Origin: Nodularia spumigena CCY9414 | GTDB taxonomy: Bacteria; Cyanobacteriota; Cyanobacteriia; Cyanobacteriales; Nostocaceae | Reading direction: 5' to 3' | Assembly: GCF_000340565.2 (NCBI RefSeq) | Contig: NZ_CP007203.1 | Location: 3,118,253 to 3,182,252 of the forward strand | DNA: 64,000 nt | Part shown: positions 1-8,448 of the stretch, in pieces | Layout of the letters: each line of letters starts with the position of its first letter | Numbering within the stretch: position 1 is the first letter of the stretch | Program-made: the position numbers and the translations under genes | The notes under the pieces: model-generated | Seen by the model: only the letters and a program-made list of their open reading frames with translations | Database searches by the model: none | What the model was told of the DNA's origin: nothing

Positions 1-605
1 GAAGCTAGATAATATTCATCTTTTATATCTGAAAAGAGAAAATTATTTGTATCAATGGGATAGTTAATAGTAATTGCTTGTTTATTGTAAATTTTTTGAA
101 TACGACGGGCGACTACACTAGAGTTAGCAATGTAAAGATCAGGTTCCTGAGCATATTTCAGGTCTACATTTCTCATTAATTGAAAAATCTGTTCAATTAA
201 GGGCGCAAAATAGCGATAGTCCCCATACTCCCTTAAATAAGTTTCTGTATCCCACAAGAAACGGGTAACATTATGACAAAAACAAATATGTTTTGCATCT
301 GGACGTTTGCGTACTGCTTTGGCAAAGCTCGTACTACTACTAATAATCAAATCATAATCTTGTAAATCCAAGGACCTAAAGGCAGGAAAATACAAAGGAG
401 CCATCAATCTAAAATACTTGACTGCGCCGGGAATTTTTTGCAAAAAAGTAGTTTTGACGATACGTTCACCCATATCAATGGTTTTTTGCGGGTTGTACAA
501 AGAGGTGAAAACATCCGCTTGGGGGTAACGCTTGCAAAGTAATTCAAATACGCGCTCTGCTCCACCGCGCTGGGTTAAATAATCATGAACTAGAGCAATT
601 TTCAT
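1..605 (-). CDS. Glycosyltransferase, family 4 type (3' end off the left edge)
   Basis: The minus strand reads MKIALVHDYLTQRGGAERVF from an ATG at 603-605 and stays open to the window edge, about 201 residues. This is the N-terminal acceptor-binding half of a GT-B fold glycosyltransferase: the VHDYLTQRGGAERV opening and a later ICFCHNVTRFLWD stretch are typical of family 4 enzymes that move a nucleotide-sugar residue onto a polysaccharide or lipid carrier at the inner membrane face. The C-terminal donor-binding domain is not in the window. It is the last visible gene of a minus-strand sugar cluster (rfbF-rfbG-rfbC-oxidoreductase), so a role in O-antigen or heterocyst-envelope polysaccharide assembly is inferred. 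Donor and acceptor cannot be told from sequence. Confidence 0.85.
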   Translation of the reverse strand, partial: MKIALVHDYLTQRGGAERVFELLCKRYPQADVFTSLYNPQKTIDMGERIVKTTFLQKIPGAVKYFRLMAPLYFPAFRSLDLQDYDLIISSSTSFAKAVRKRPDAKHICFCHNVTRFLWDTETYLREYGDYRYFAPLIEQIFQLMRNVDLKYAQEPDLYIANSSVVARRIQKIYNKQAITINYPIDTNNFLFSDIKDEYYLA

Positions 606-631
606 ACTTTTATCTAAATTTCTTCTTAAGT

Positions 632-746
632 TTAGGAGACGCTTCGCGAACGTGTTCTTCTCCCAAGGGGAGACGCTACGCGAACGTTCCTTCTCCCAAA
701 GGGATAGGCTAGCGCCATAAGCGAAGCTATGCCGTAGGCTTTACGT
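632..746. repeat. Cyanobacterial palindromic repeat cluster
   Basis: Repeated GGAGACGCT(T/A)CGCGAACG and TTCTCCCAA(A)GGG blocks alternate here, followed by a palindromic GCGAAGCTATGCCGTAGGC segment. Related blocks recur at about 12700-12735 and 60405-60470. These are typical dispersed repeats of filamentous cyanobacteria. At 768-779 a lone TGCGTAAGTCCT matches the terminal inverted repeat of the MITE-like element at 60355-60601, but no partner end is visible. The rest of 606-911 holds no gene with a start codon. Confidence 0.7.
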
Positions 747-911
747 GGTTCATTCTTTCTTAACTTGTGCGTAAGTCCTACTGACTACAAACTTTTATTT
801 CTACAGTTTGGTTAGCTGATGTATCTGTCGAAGATGCCCTCAAGCTGCTGATCAAAGAGCTTGAGGGGTTCACAGGCTTAACTGAAGGTAGTAATATAGA
901 AAATGCTGATG

Positions 912-2225
912 TTATCCAACGGTTGCTAGAACTTTTTCTGATGCAAAATAAGTGTTTTGTTCAGCACGTAGTTGGTCGCAAAGTCTGCCTTCAGGTAACT
1001 CGACATCATCGTATGTGAGGACTTGATCCTGGGGAATATCTCGTTTGAGACGACATCCTTCGGCTAAACCGATTGGTAATAGTTTCTGCTCTTGAACAAT
1101 GGGGGAATTTTCACATTGGCCGTAGGTCATATAGTAGCCAATACCATCTAGGGTTTCCCCGGCTTTCAGATTAATTTTGGCGGTGGTGATCACATCGACT
1201 AATGGACCTGCTAGTGGAGACAAGACAGCATCTTGAAACAGCACAGCACGGGCTACAGATAATGGGACTTCAAAATGGCAGAGGTGATAAGGAGTGTAGA
1301 AGCTATATAAGGGACCTTCACCTAATTTGTACAAATCGAGATAATGGCGTTGTTTGGGGTCGTCATGAGTGGCAAATACAAATACACCAGGGCTAGGTTG
1401 AGCGCCAACTACATAATCAACGATACCACCCAGTTGCTTCAGTTGATCAACGTCGTACATTTTGGTCATTTGATCAACATGACCGCTAAAGTTGTAGCCG
1501 AGCATTCCGCGCTGGGCGACTTTCATTCCTGTGGCGTTGGCAACGATCGCTTGCTCGAAGGAAATTTTGGTTCCGTCAGCAAAACTAGTTACCATGTGGG
1601 CTTTTTGACCCCAACGTTTAGCAAATCCTTCTTGGGTTGTCGGGTTACGATAGGGGTCTTGGAGTCCTTTAATGTTACCGCACAATAAGGGAGTTAGACC
1701 AATACTTTTGACAAATCGGTAGAGATTCATTTCTACCCCTGGCTGATCACCATCACAGGCGCTGAGAATGACTCCGGCTTGTTTGGCGTACACGTTGAGG
1801 ATGGGGCCGATAGTCGCGTCGAGTTCGGCATTCATCATAATGACGTGTTTGCGATGGGCGATCGCTTCCATGACGATATGAGCGCCAAATTCTACTGCAC
1901 CAGTGACTTCGATGATCGCATCAATGCCCTCAGCTTGGCAGAGTAATGAAGCATCTTCGGTAACTGCATATTTATCCTGAGCGATCGCCTCTTCTAATTC
2001 AGTTACACTTGTCACAACTTGAATATTTTCTAATCCCGCTTCTGTATAAGCTCGTTTGGCTGCATCAACCTGACGGCTAAAAATCGCCACCAACTCCATT
2101 CCGGGAACTGAATTGATAATTTGATTAGCAATCCCCCTACCCATAAAACCAGCCCCAATCATCCCCACTTTCACGGGATTCCCGGCGGCGGCGCGGGCTT
2201 CTAAGGCACGATCAATAATAATCAT
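912..2225 (-). CDS. NAD(P)-dependent oxidoreductase with C-terminal SAF-like domain (homoserine dehydrogenase-like)
   Basis: 437 residues. The N-terminus carries a Rossmann dinucleotide motif VGMIGAGFMGRGIANQII (about residues 20-37) and the C-terminus (about 360-420, LKAGETLDGIGYY...CRLKRDIPQDQVLTYDD) resembles an SAF domain. The protein belongs to the homoserine-dehydrogenase-like family found in nucleotide-sugar clusters rather than to true homoserine dehydrogenase, since no amino-acid pathway genes are nearby. It sits directly downstream of an rfbC-like epimerase, rfbG and rfbF on the same strand, so it probably reduces or rearranges a deoxysugar intermediate. The exact reaction is unknown to me. 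The ATG at 2223-2225 has an AGGAA ribosome site 9 nt upstream. Confidence 0.8.
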   Translation of the reverse strand: MIIIDRALEARAAAGNPVKVGMIGAGFMGRGIANQIINSVPGMELVAIFSRQVDAAKRAYTEAGLENIQVVTSVTELEEAIAQDKYAVTEDASLLCQAEGIDAIIEVTGAVEFGAHIVMEAIAHRKHVIMMNAELDATIGPILNVYAKQAGVILSACDGDQPGVEMNLYRFVKSIGLTPLLCGNIKGLQDPYRNPTTQEGFAKRWGQKAHMVTSFADGTKISFEQAIVANATGMKVAQRGMLGYNFSGHVDQMTKMYDVDQLKQLGGIVDYVVGAQPSPGVFVFATHDDPKQRHYLDLYKLGEGPLYSFYTPYHLCHFEVPLSVARAVLFQDAVLSPLAGPLVDVITTAKINLKAGETLDGIGYYMTYGQCENSPIVQEQKLLPIGLAEGCRLKRDIPQDQVLTYDDVELPEGRLCDQLRAEQNTYFASEKVLATVG

Positions 2226-2287
2226 TAGCTAAATTCCTAGTGTTAATTATTTGCTCAAACTAAGCTTAAAAACAGTAAATACACTGG

Positions 2288-2314
2288 TAACTGATAACTG
2301 ATAACTGATAACTG
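2288..2314. repeat. STRR, heptamer AACTGAT
   Basis: About 3.5 tandem copies of the heptamer AACTGAT lie between the oxidoreductase start and the rfbC-like stop codon. The same heptamer recurs at 12768-12795 and 37600-37636. Such heptameric short tandemly repeated repetitive sequences are characteristic of heterocystous cyanobacteria. Confidence 0.85.
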
Positions 2315-2315
2315 T

Positions 2316-2873
2316 TTATCTAGAATCTGCACTACCAACAGGGATCATTTCCAATAAAGTCCAATTTAAGTCTTTCTCAGAAATTTCAGTTACTGCTAGA
2401 GGCCATTCAATATGAAAAAATGGGTCATTGTAACGTAATCCTCGTTCATAACCTGGTGTATAAAACTCACCCACTTGATAGACAACCTCAGCATCATCTG
2501 TGAGGGTTTGATAACCGTGAGCAAACATTTCCGGTACATACAAAGCCCGGTGATTTTCTGCGGTTAATTCCACGCCAATATGTGATAAAAAAGTCGGCGA
2601 CTCAGGACGCATATCAATAATTACGTCATAGATAGCGCCTTTGGTACAACGCACTAATTTGGTTTCTGCGGCTGGAGAAACTTGATAATGCATTCCCCTT
2701 ACAGTACCTTTCTTGTGGTTAAAAGATATATTACATTGGGCAACTGTAGGCTTCAAACCATGTGCCATAAATTCTTGAGCGCAGAAACCACGGGCAAAAA
2801 ATCCCCGATGATCCGGCTTTTTTTCAACATCAACAATGAATGCGTCTTTCAGTGTAGTTGTGGTAAATATCAT
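2316..2873 (-). CDS. rfbC: dTDP-4-dehydrorhamnose 3,5-epimerase family protein
   Basis: 185 residues, normal length for the RmlC/RfbC cupin epimerases. Visible family landmarks are DHRGFFARGFC (about residues 21-31), the catalytic His in GTVRGMHYQ, the TKGAIYDVIIDMR strand, and YVPEMFAHGYQTL. RmlC epimerizes C3 and C5 of 4-keto-6-deoxy sugars. Here its neighbours make CDP-glucose derivatives, so the substrate is probably a CDP-linked (or undefined NDP-linked) 4-keto-6-deoxyhexose rather than dTDP-rhamnose precursor. It lies in a minus-strand run with rfbG upstream (37 bp gap) and the SAF-domain oxidoreductase downstream. The family call is secure and the substrate is inferred. Confidence 0.9.
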   Translation of the reverse strand: MIFTTTTLKDAFIVDVEKKPDHRGFFARGFCAQEFMAHGLKPTVAQCNISFNHKKGTVRGMHYQVSPAAETKLVRCTKGAIYDVIIDMRPESPTFLSHIGVELTAENHRALYVPEMFAHGYQTLTDDAEVVYQVGEFYTPGYERGLRYNDPFFHIEWPLAVTEISEKDLNWTLLEMIPVGSADSR

Positions 2874-2910
2874 AGAATTTATCTGGAGAAATTTTGGGAC
2901 AATTAGTTGG

Positions 2911-4059
2911 TTAACTTCTTGATTGAGCGACTTCAGCTACATTTTCCCCAGTTTCAACTTCCCACCGAGCAATTTCTCGTTGCTGAAAATATGCAAGTTG
3001 CATAAACTGCTGAATTTGCGCTTGGCTCTTTTGCTGCATATCACAGCCTTGTTTCCAGGCTTTTGTCCAATCCACAATCCAAGCTAAAGCTGTGGTTAAA
3101 TCTAATTTTGGTTCCCAGTTAATTTGAGTTCGAGCTTTAGAACAATCCAAGGTTAACAAATTGGCTTCATGGGGTTGAACTTTACCATCCTGAATCCAAT
3201 TAGCATCCTTACCCCAAAACTTTTGCAGCTGGTTAACTACCCAAGCTACGGTTTTTACTCCTGACTCATTCGGCCCAAAATTCCAGCCTCCACAATAAAC
3301 TGAACCGTGAGTAAATAGTTTTTCAGCCAGCATTAAGTAACCATTTAGGGGTTCCAAAACGTGTTGCCAAGGGCGCACTGCTTGGGGATTTCTAATCACA
3401 ACTTCTTTCCCGGAAAGCCAAGCGTTGAGAATATCAGGAATCAGTCTGTCCTTAGCCCAGTCTCCGCCGCCAATGACATTTCCAGCTCGAACACTGGCTA
3501 CAGCTACTCCATGTTGAGCGTAATCAGCCGGATTGAAAAATGATTGACGATAAGCTGTGGTGACTAATTCAGCACATCCTTTACTACTGCTGTAAGGATC
3601 ATATCCCCCCATAGCATCAGTTTCCCGGTAGCCCCAAACCCATTCCCGATTTTCATAACACTTATCAGAGGTGACTGAAACTACGGCTTTGACGCTGGGG
3701 ACATTCCGTACTGCTTCCAATACGTTGACTGTTCCCATAATATTTACAGCATAGGTGTCTACTGGGTTGTAGTAAGATTCCCGCACCAACGCCTGCGCTG
3801 CCATATGGATGACAATATCGGGTTGATAGGTTTGCATCACTCGTTGGAGAAAATCTAAATCTTTGATATCTCCTACCACCGATGTCATCCCATCAGCAAC
3901 ATTAGCTAATTCAAACAGGTTCAAACTTGTGGGAGGTGTTAAAGCATAACCACACACTTCTGCCCCTAACATTTGTAACCACAGAGATAACCAACTACCT
4001 TTAAAACCTGTATGTCCTGTGACAAAAACTTTTTTTCCAGACCAAAAATTTGATTTCAT
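2911..4059 (-). CDS. rfbG: CDP-glucose 4,6-dehydratase
   Basis: 382 residues. An extended short-chain dehydrogenase: Rossmann motif VTGHTGFKGSWLSLWL near the N-terminus, the TSDKCYENREW motif specific to CDP-glucose dehydratases, and the catalytic YxxxK in DPYSSSKGCAELV. The enzyme converts CDP-glucose to CDP-4-keto-6-deoxyglucose in the cytoplasm, using bound NAD. The gene that makes its substrate (rfbF) lies just upstream on the same strand and the epimerase just downstream, so the three form one pathway block. Length and motifs are complete; nothing looks broken. Confidence 0.94.
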   Translation of the reverse strand: MKSNFWSGKKVFVTGHTGFKGSWLSLWLQMLGAEVCGYALTPPTSLNLFELANVADGMTSVVGDIKDLDFLQRVMQTYQPDIVIHMAAQALVRESYYNPVDTYAVNIMGTVNVLEAVRNVPSVKAVVSVTSDKCYENREWVWGYRETDAMGGYDPYSSSKGCAELVTTAYRQSFFNPADYAQHGVAVASVRAGNVIGGGDWAKDRLIPDILNAWLSGKEVVIRNPQAVRPWQHVLEPLNGYLMLAEKLFTHGSVYCGGWNFGPNESGVKTVAWVVNQLQKFWGKDANWIQDGKVQPHEANLLTLDCSKARTQINWEPKLDLTTALAWIVDWTKAWKQGCDMQQKSQAQIQQFMQLAYFQQREIARWEVETGENVAEVAQSRS

Positions 4060-4126
4060 TAGCTAAATTATCCTCATGCAGCACGGTGTAAATTAACCTT
4101 CAGTTATGGCAATTACGAACTACGAA

Positions 4127-4900
4127 TTACCAGACTTTCCAAGGAGCATGACCACTTTTCCATAGCTCTTCTAGGTGGTTTTTATCACGTAAAGTATCCA
4201 TCGGCTGCCAAAAATCATTATGTTTAAAAGCAGATAACTGATTCATCTGTGCCAGTTTTTCTAATGGTTCTTTCTCCCAAACTGTAGAGTCATCAGCAAT
4301 CAAGTTAATTACTTCCGGTTCTAAAACAAAGTAACCGCCGTTAATCCATGCACCATCACCTTCCGGTTTTTCCCGAAAGCTGTTGATTTTAGTTTGCTCT
4401 TGTCCTAAAGAAATCGCACCAAAGCGTCCTGCTGGTTGAACGGCGCTGAGTGTCGCTAAGGTTTGTTGTTCTTTATGGAAGTTAATTAACTCTGTGATAT
4501 TGATGTTACTTACACCATCGCCATAAGTGAAGCAAAAAGTGCTGTTACCAATATGCTCACTGATGCGCTTTAAGCGTCCACCTGTCATTGTGTAATCGCC
4601 CGTATTGACTAAGGTGACACGCCAGGGTTCAGCATAACCAGAATGTATACTCATCTGATTAAATCGCATATCAAAGGTAACATCTGACATATGTAAAAAG
4701 TAATTGGCAAAATACTCTTTAATGATGTAACCTTTATATCCACAACAAATGATAAAGTCATTAATGCCGTGGGTAGAGTAAGTCTTCATAATGTGCCAAA
4801 GAATTGGTTTCCCACCAATTTCAACCATTGGCTTAGGTCTGATACTAGTTTCTTCACTGAGGCGTGTACCAAGCCCTCCAGCTAGAATTACCGCTTTCAT
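4127..4900 (-). CDS. rfbF: Glucose-1-phosphate cytidylyltransferase
   Basis: 257 residues from the ATG at 4898-4900. The reading frame is open further upstream, but MKAVILAGGLGTRLSEET is the canonical N-terminus and has an AAAAGG ribosome site before it. Nucleotidyltransferase landmarks are LAGGLGTRLSEET, RPKPMVEIGGKPILWHIM and CFTYGDGVSNI. The enzyme joins glucose-1-phosphate and CTP to give CDP-glucose, the first step of the sugar pathway encoded here. It is the first gene of the visible minus-strand cluster, so a promoter probably lies in 4901-5130, a very AT-rich stretch in which I could not fix one. Confidence 0.94.
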   Translation of the reverse strand: MKAVILAGGLGTRLSEETSIRPKPMVEIGGKPILWHIMKTYSTHGINDFIICCGYKGYIIKEYFANYFLHMSDVTFDMRFNQMSIHSGYAEPWRVTLVNTGDYTMTGGRLKRISEHIGNSTFCFTYGDGVSNINITELINFHKEQQTLATLSAVQPAGRFGAISLGQEQTKINSFREKPEGDGAWINGGYFVLEPEVINLIADDSTVWEKEPLEKLAQMNQLSAFKHNDFWQPMDTLRDKNHLEELWKSGHAPWKVW

Positions 4901-5134
4901 ACAATTACCTTTTCGGAGATTTTTAGGTAGATTATTATTTGAATTTTTCGGGATGAAGAGGATGCACGTATAGAGGAGCAAATTGCCTGGATAATGTCTT
5001 TGCTTCCGTACACAATATAACGATTATTTTTGGCTAATTGATGAAGAGGATGTAAATGATTTTCTTTTATATATAAAATATAGATGAATATAGATATAAT
5101 GATAATTCAATAAGTTAAATATAGTAAAATAGCT

Positions 5135-5176
5135 AAACATGATAAGAGTATGGAAATGCTCACCCTTATCATGTTT
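5135..5176. repeat. 12-bp perfect inverted repeat in the rfbF/kinase gap
   Basis: AAACATGATAAG (5135-5146) is the exact reverse complement of CTTATCATGTTT (5165-5176), with an 18-nt loop. It lies downstream of the kinase-TPR gene and upstream of rfbF on the minus strand, so it could be a secondary transcript end or an operator. No protein partner is known. Confidence 0.5.
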
Positions 5177-5208
5177 AATTTTATCTCACCAAAAAAAAAC
5201 TATTTAGG

Positions 5209-5239
5209 AAAAAACTAGCTCTAACTTCACTAGTTTTTT
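5209..5239 (-). terminator. Rho-independent-type terminator of the kinase-TPR gene
   Basis: On the minus strand AAAAAACTAG pairs with CTAGTTTTTT across an 11-nt loop, beginning 4 bp after the stop codon of the 727-residue kinase. The 3' arm ends in a T-run, the form of an intrinsic terminator, though the GC core is weak. Confidence 0.65.
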
Positions 5240-5242
5240 AAA

Positions 5243-7426
5243 TTAATTGTTCCCTGTATATTCCCATATAGCAGAGCTTTGTAATAAAGCAGTACATTGG
5301 CTTTCTATAATTACACAGATACTGCTAAGTGCTTGCTGGTAGCTTTCTGTATCCTCTTGCTCTAAGGAAAGTTTGGCTGCTGTTTGTAAATCTTCAATAG
5401 CCTTGAGATTATTGGGGTCAAATTCCTTGCCAGTATATTGTGTAAGTTCATAGCGAATCATCCCTCGCTTGAGATAGACTTTCGCCAAGCTGCCATTTAT
5501 TTTTAGTGCTTCGTTAAAGTCAGCGATTACCTGTTGATATTCTGGAATAAAGTTACTGCTAAATTGTGCCATTTTATAGCGAATTTCACCGCGCTGAAAA
5601 TAAGCTTCTGCTCTGGATGCATTCAGTCGAATCGCCTGGGTCAAATCAACAATTGCTTGTTGATAAACTTGCACAGATTCACTGCTATATCTAGCCATTT
5701 TAGAACGGACAATACCTCTTCTAATATAGGCTTCAATTTCCTGCTTATTGATCCCCAGAGCTTGATTAAAGTCAGCGATCGCTAGCTGATATTCTCGATC
5801 AGGATCATGGCTATATTCAGCCATCATATAACGAGCATTACCTCGGTTGACAAAAGCTTTAACTTCTTCGGGGTTAATCTCTAAAGCTTGGTTATAGTCT
5901 TTGAGAGCGCCTTCATAATCTCTCAAATTATAGCGGGCATTGCCTCGGTTAACATAAGCTCTGGAACTTGTCGGTTGCTGTTCTATGGCTTGGCTAAACT
6001 TTTTGACTGCTTGGTCATAATCTCGAATTTGGTAAGCAGCATGACCGGCTTTATAGTAATCTGCGAAACTGAGAGTGTCTTCTGGTGGTTTGTGGGAACG
6101 AGCTATCAAAGTTTGTTGAGTGTAGGCATTTTGAGAAACGTATGGACGAGTAAATTTAATTACTACGTCCAAATACCCCAACAGACCAAAACCTAGTAAA
6201 CACAAAATAGCAGGATAAAACTTGGTCTTTTTGCGATGTTGATAAGGAGAAAAGCCAGGAGTAGCTACTGACTGCCAATAATTTACTTGATACTGCGGAC
6301 TGACTGGTTGTGGAGAACGTGGACGCTGGGTGTAACGCCTTTTTGGTACGACTCGCGGGCGCAGATGTTCGCGATTCTCTACTGCTCTAGGTGATGGAAA
6401 TGGATCACGTCCACCTAAGCGCAAAGTCCGTTCACACCAAGGACAACTATCTAAATGGTTGTTGTAGCGATGCTGAGGATTAGTAGTACAAGTAATCAGG
6501 CTATCTTCGGCTTCAGCTAAAACTGATAGCCAAGTTTGAGCAGTGGGGCGCATCTGTGGGTCATGATGACCATCCTCAAAGCAACGTAAAAACAATTCTT
6601 GCAACTTGGGATGAAGCACTTCCCAAGCAGGTGCGATGGGGGTAGGGCTATAAGGTACTTGGCGCTTTTGACTGTAAGTGAAATGTCCCGCAGCAATGCG
6701 GGCTTCGTAAGGGGGTGGCTCAGAAATACCTTGAAAGATTCCCGAAAAGGGGTGAGTACCTTCCATTAAAAGTTGAAAAATCAACACCGCCAAGCCAAAC
6801 AAGTCATGGGGAATTTGGCGATCGTGTTGAGCAAAAGTTTTATTTTGTAGTTCTGGTGGAGTAAACTCTGGTTTACCCACTGAACAGCGATAAACAAGAT
6901 TCTGATCAGGATCGTATACTTGGAAAGAGTCAGTATCTACCAAAGTCACCAGTGCTGTATCACTGACGAGAATATTTGACTCATTTACGTCACCAACGCA
7001 ATACCCACTATTATGCAAAGCCGCAAAAGCCGCCGCTAAATTGCGAGCTGTACGCAGCAAATACTGATAATTGAATAAAGGACAATGTTCGCGACGGGTT
7101 TTGGGATTGTAAAAGTCAATAATTGGGCGCATCCCGTAAATCCGGGGCATCAAAAAGCCAATGATACCATTGCCTTGATCTGTCGCCTGTAATAAATCCT
7201 GGGGCCAAGCAATGGAAATATGCCCCAAGCTAGCCGTAGGGTTTTCTGGAGGGTTAGCCAGCATCGCCCGGAGTTTTTGGGCGTGAGCAACTGTGGGCTT
7301 GTGATAAACCTTGGCTACTAAATCACCACAAGACGGTATTGCATAGATACAAGCTTCACCGCCACGCCCCAAACTAACGCTGAGGTTGATAATTTCTGGT
7401 TTGGGAAGACAACGTAAGACCTGCAT
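5243..7426 (-). CDS. Ser/Thr kinase-like domain + membrane anchor + TPR repeats
   Basis: 727 residues. An atypical protein kinase fills about residues 15-310: glycine loop GRGGEACIY, lysine in VAKVYHK, catalytic loop GDVNESNILV (a variant of HRDxxxxN), and VDTDSF in the DFG position. A possible zinc knuckle follows (HRYNNHLDSCPWC, about 330-342), then a basic linker, one membrane helix near 405-425 (AILCLLGFGLLGYLDVV), and about five TPR units to the C-terminus. It is the third gene of a vWA-PP2C-kinase set on one strand, the architecture of the TerY-phosphorylation triad. The kinase presumably phosphorylates a partner and the PP2C reverses this. The GxD catalytic variant is normal for this subfamily as I recall it. 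Confidence 0.85.
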   Translation of the reverse strand: MQVLRCLPKPEIINLSVSLGRGGEACIYAIPSCGDLVAKVYHKPTVAHAQKLRAMLANPPENPTASLGHISIAWPQDLLQATDQGNGIIGFLMPRIYGMRPIIDFYNPKTRREHCPLFNYQYLLRTARNLAAAFAALHNSGYCVGDVNESNILVSDTALVTLVDTDSFQVYDPDQNLVYRCSVGKPEFTPPELQNKTFAQHDRQIPHDLFGLAVLIFQLLMEGTHPFSGIFQGISEPPPYEARIAAGHFTYSQKRQVPYSPTPIAPAWEVLHPKLQELFLRCFEDGHHDPQMRPTAQTWLSVLAEAEDSLITCTTNPQHRYNNHLDSCPWCERTLRLGGRDPFPSPRAVENREHLRPRVVPKRRYTQRPRSPQPVSPQYQVNYWQSVATPGFSPYQHRKKTKFYPAILCLLGFGLLGYLDVVIKFTRPYVSQNAYTQQTLIARSHKPPEDTLSFADYYKAGHAAYQIRDYDQAVKKFSQAIEQQPTSSRAYVNRGNARYNLRDYEGALKDYNQALEINPEEVKAFVNRGNARYMMAEYSHDPDREYQLAIADFNQALGINKQEIEAYIRRGIVRSKMARYSSESVQVYQQAIVDLTQAIRLNASRAEAYFQRGEIRYKMAQFSSNFIPEYQQVIADFNEALKINGSLAKVYLKRGMIRYELTQYTGKEFDPNNLKAIEDLQTAAKLSLEQEDTESYQQALSSICVIIESQCTALLQSSAIWEYTGNN

Positions 7427-7567
7427 GATGAAATCACGGTGAATGGGGTTATGTAAAAGACTAATATCGCAAAATTAGCACAACATTGCTGAGAAAAAAG
7501 CTCATGAGACGTGAGCCACGTTTCAAGTATTTTTTTCACTTAGCACGGGCTAACGTCCCGCTTTGCT

Positions 7568-8422
7568 CTAAGCGCAGCTATCGTAGGGCTTTACAGCACT
7601 CTGGAAGCCGGCTAAAATCAGCGTCAGATCATCATCAGTACGTTGCGTAATCCGCTCAGAACCTAAAAACCGCACCAACTGCTCTTTGGCTAATGTTTGA
7701 TCTTCCGCATTCTCTACAAAGTCGAATAAGGGAAAAAAGAATGGTTTGTGAGGTTCACCCAGAACCATGTTTAAAGCCACCATTTGTAGTCCATCGGTAA
7801 GGACTCCAATATTCACTATGGATTCACGCCATAATCTCATTTGCGCGGTATCTAAGGCATCAGGCGAAGTTAAAAAAGTCGTCTCGTTGATGTGTTCGCC
7901 ATTGTCAGGTATTGTCAGTGCCACTAAGTTACCCATATGATCTTTGGCTACTGCTAAACCGTCTCCAATTTGTACAACTGCCACCATATCTGGTGTGGCA
8001 ACCATAATAATTAAGGTAGTTGCTAAATCTTGAGGCTGTTTGCTACAAGCTACCGCTTCATCCTCTACTGCTTTTTTGGCGGCTAGTAAGGCTTCATTCA
8101 ATAGTGATTGCACAATTGCATCATCTGCAAGGGAGTCTGGAGTAATTTCTTGGAGAGAAAGGTTTTCTATTGCTGTTTCTACAGCTACCATTGCTCCCAC
8201 TTTTCCCTGACTGGCTGAACCAGCACCATCAGCAGCAGCAATTACCAATACATTACTTGGCAAGAGCTGCCAGTGGTGAGCATCTTGACATAGCTGCTTG
8301 TTTCTGATGTGACTTGTACCACATACAGATGCGGCGACTACTCGCCAATGAGATATCTTTTTTGATGTTGTGTTCATAGATTTTTTCACAGCAGCTAGCT
8401 GTCTGAGTATAAGCCGCGCCAT
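7568..8422 (-). CDS. PP2C-type Ser/Thr protein phosphatase
   Basis: Up to 284 residues; an internal ATG at 8375-8377 (MNTTSKKISHWRVVAASVCG) may be the true start, giving 269. PP2C metal-site motifs are present in order: QDAHHW (about 45), AAADGAGSASQGK (about 63), QIGDG (about 152), LTDGLQ (about 208) and TDDDLTLIL near the C-terminus. It should be a Mn/Mg-dependent cytoplasmic phosphoserine/threonine phosphatase. It lies 26 bp after the vWA gene and about 140 bp before the kinase gene, same strand, so the three are likely co-transcribed and the phosphatase probably opposes the kinase. Confidence 0.88.
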   Translation of the reverse strand: MARLILRQLAAVKKSMNTTSKKISHWRVVAASVCGTSHIRNKQLCQDAHHWQLLPSNVLVIAAADGAGSASQGKVGAMVAVETAIENLSLQEITPDSLADDAIVQSLLNEALLAAKKAVEDEAVACSKQPQDLATTLIIMVATPDMVAVVQIGDGLAVAKDHMGNLVALTIPDNGEHINETTFLTSPDALDTAQMRLWRESIVNIGVLTDGLQMVALNMVLGEPHKPFFFPLFDFVENAEDQTLAKEQLVRFLGSERITQRTDDDLTLILAGFQSAVKPYDSCA

Positions 8423-8448
8423 ACCTACGGTCAGCTACGCGATCGCGA

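Noticed and set aside
785..1017. Plus-strand frame reading SVEDALKLLIKELEGFTG upstream of the oxidoreductase 3' end
   Set aside because: Protein-like but without a start codon, and it runs into the antisense of a solid gene. It may be a relic sharing TATCTGTCGAAGA with 38754-38766; too weak to list as a gene.
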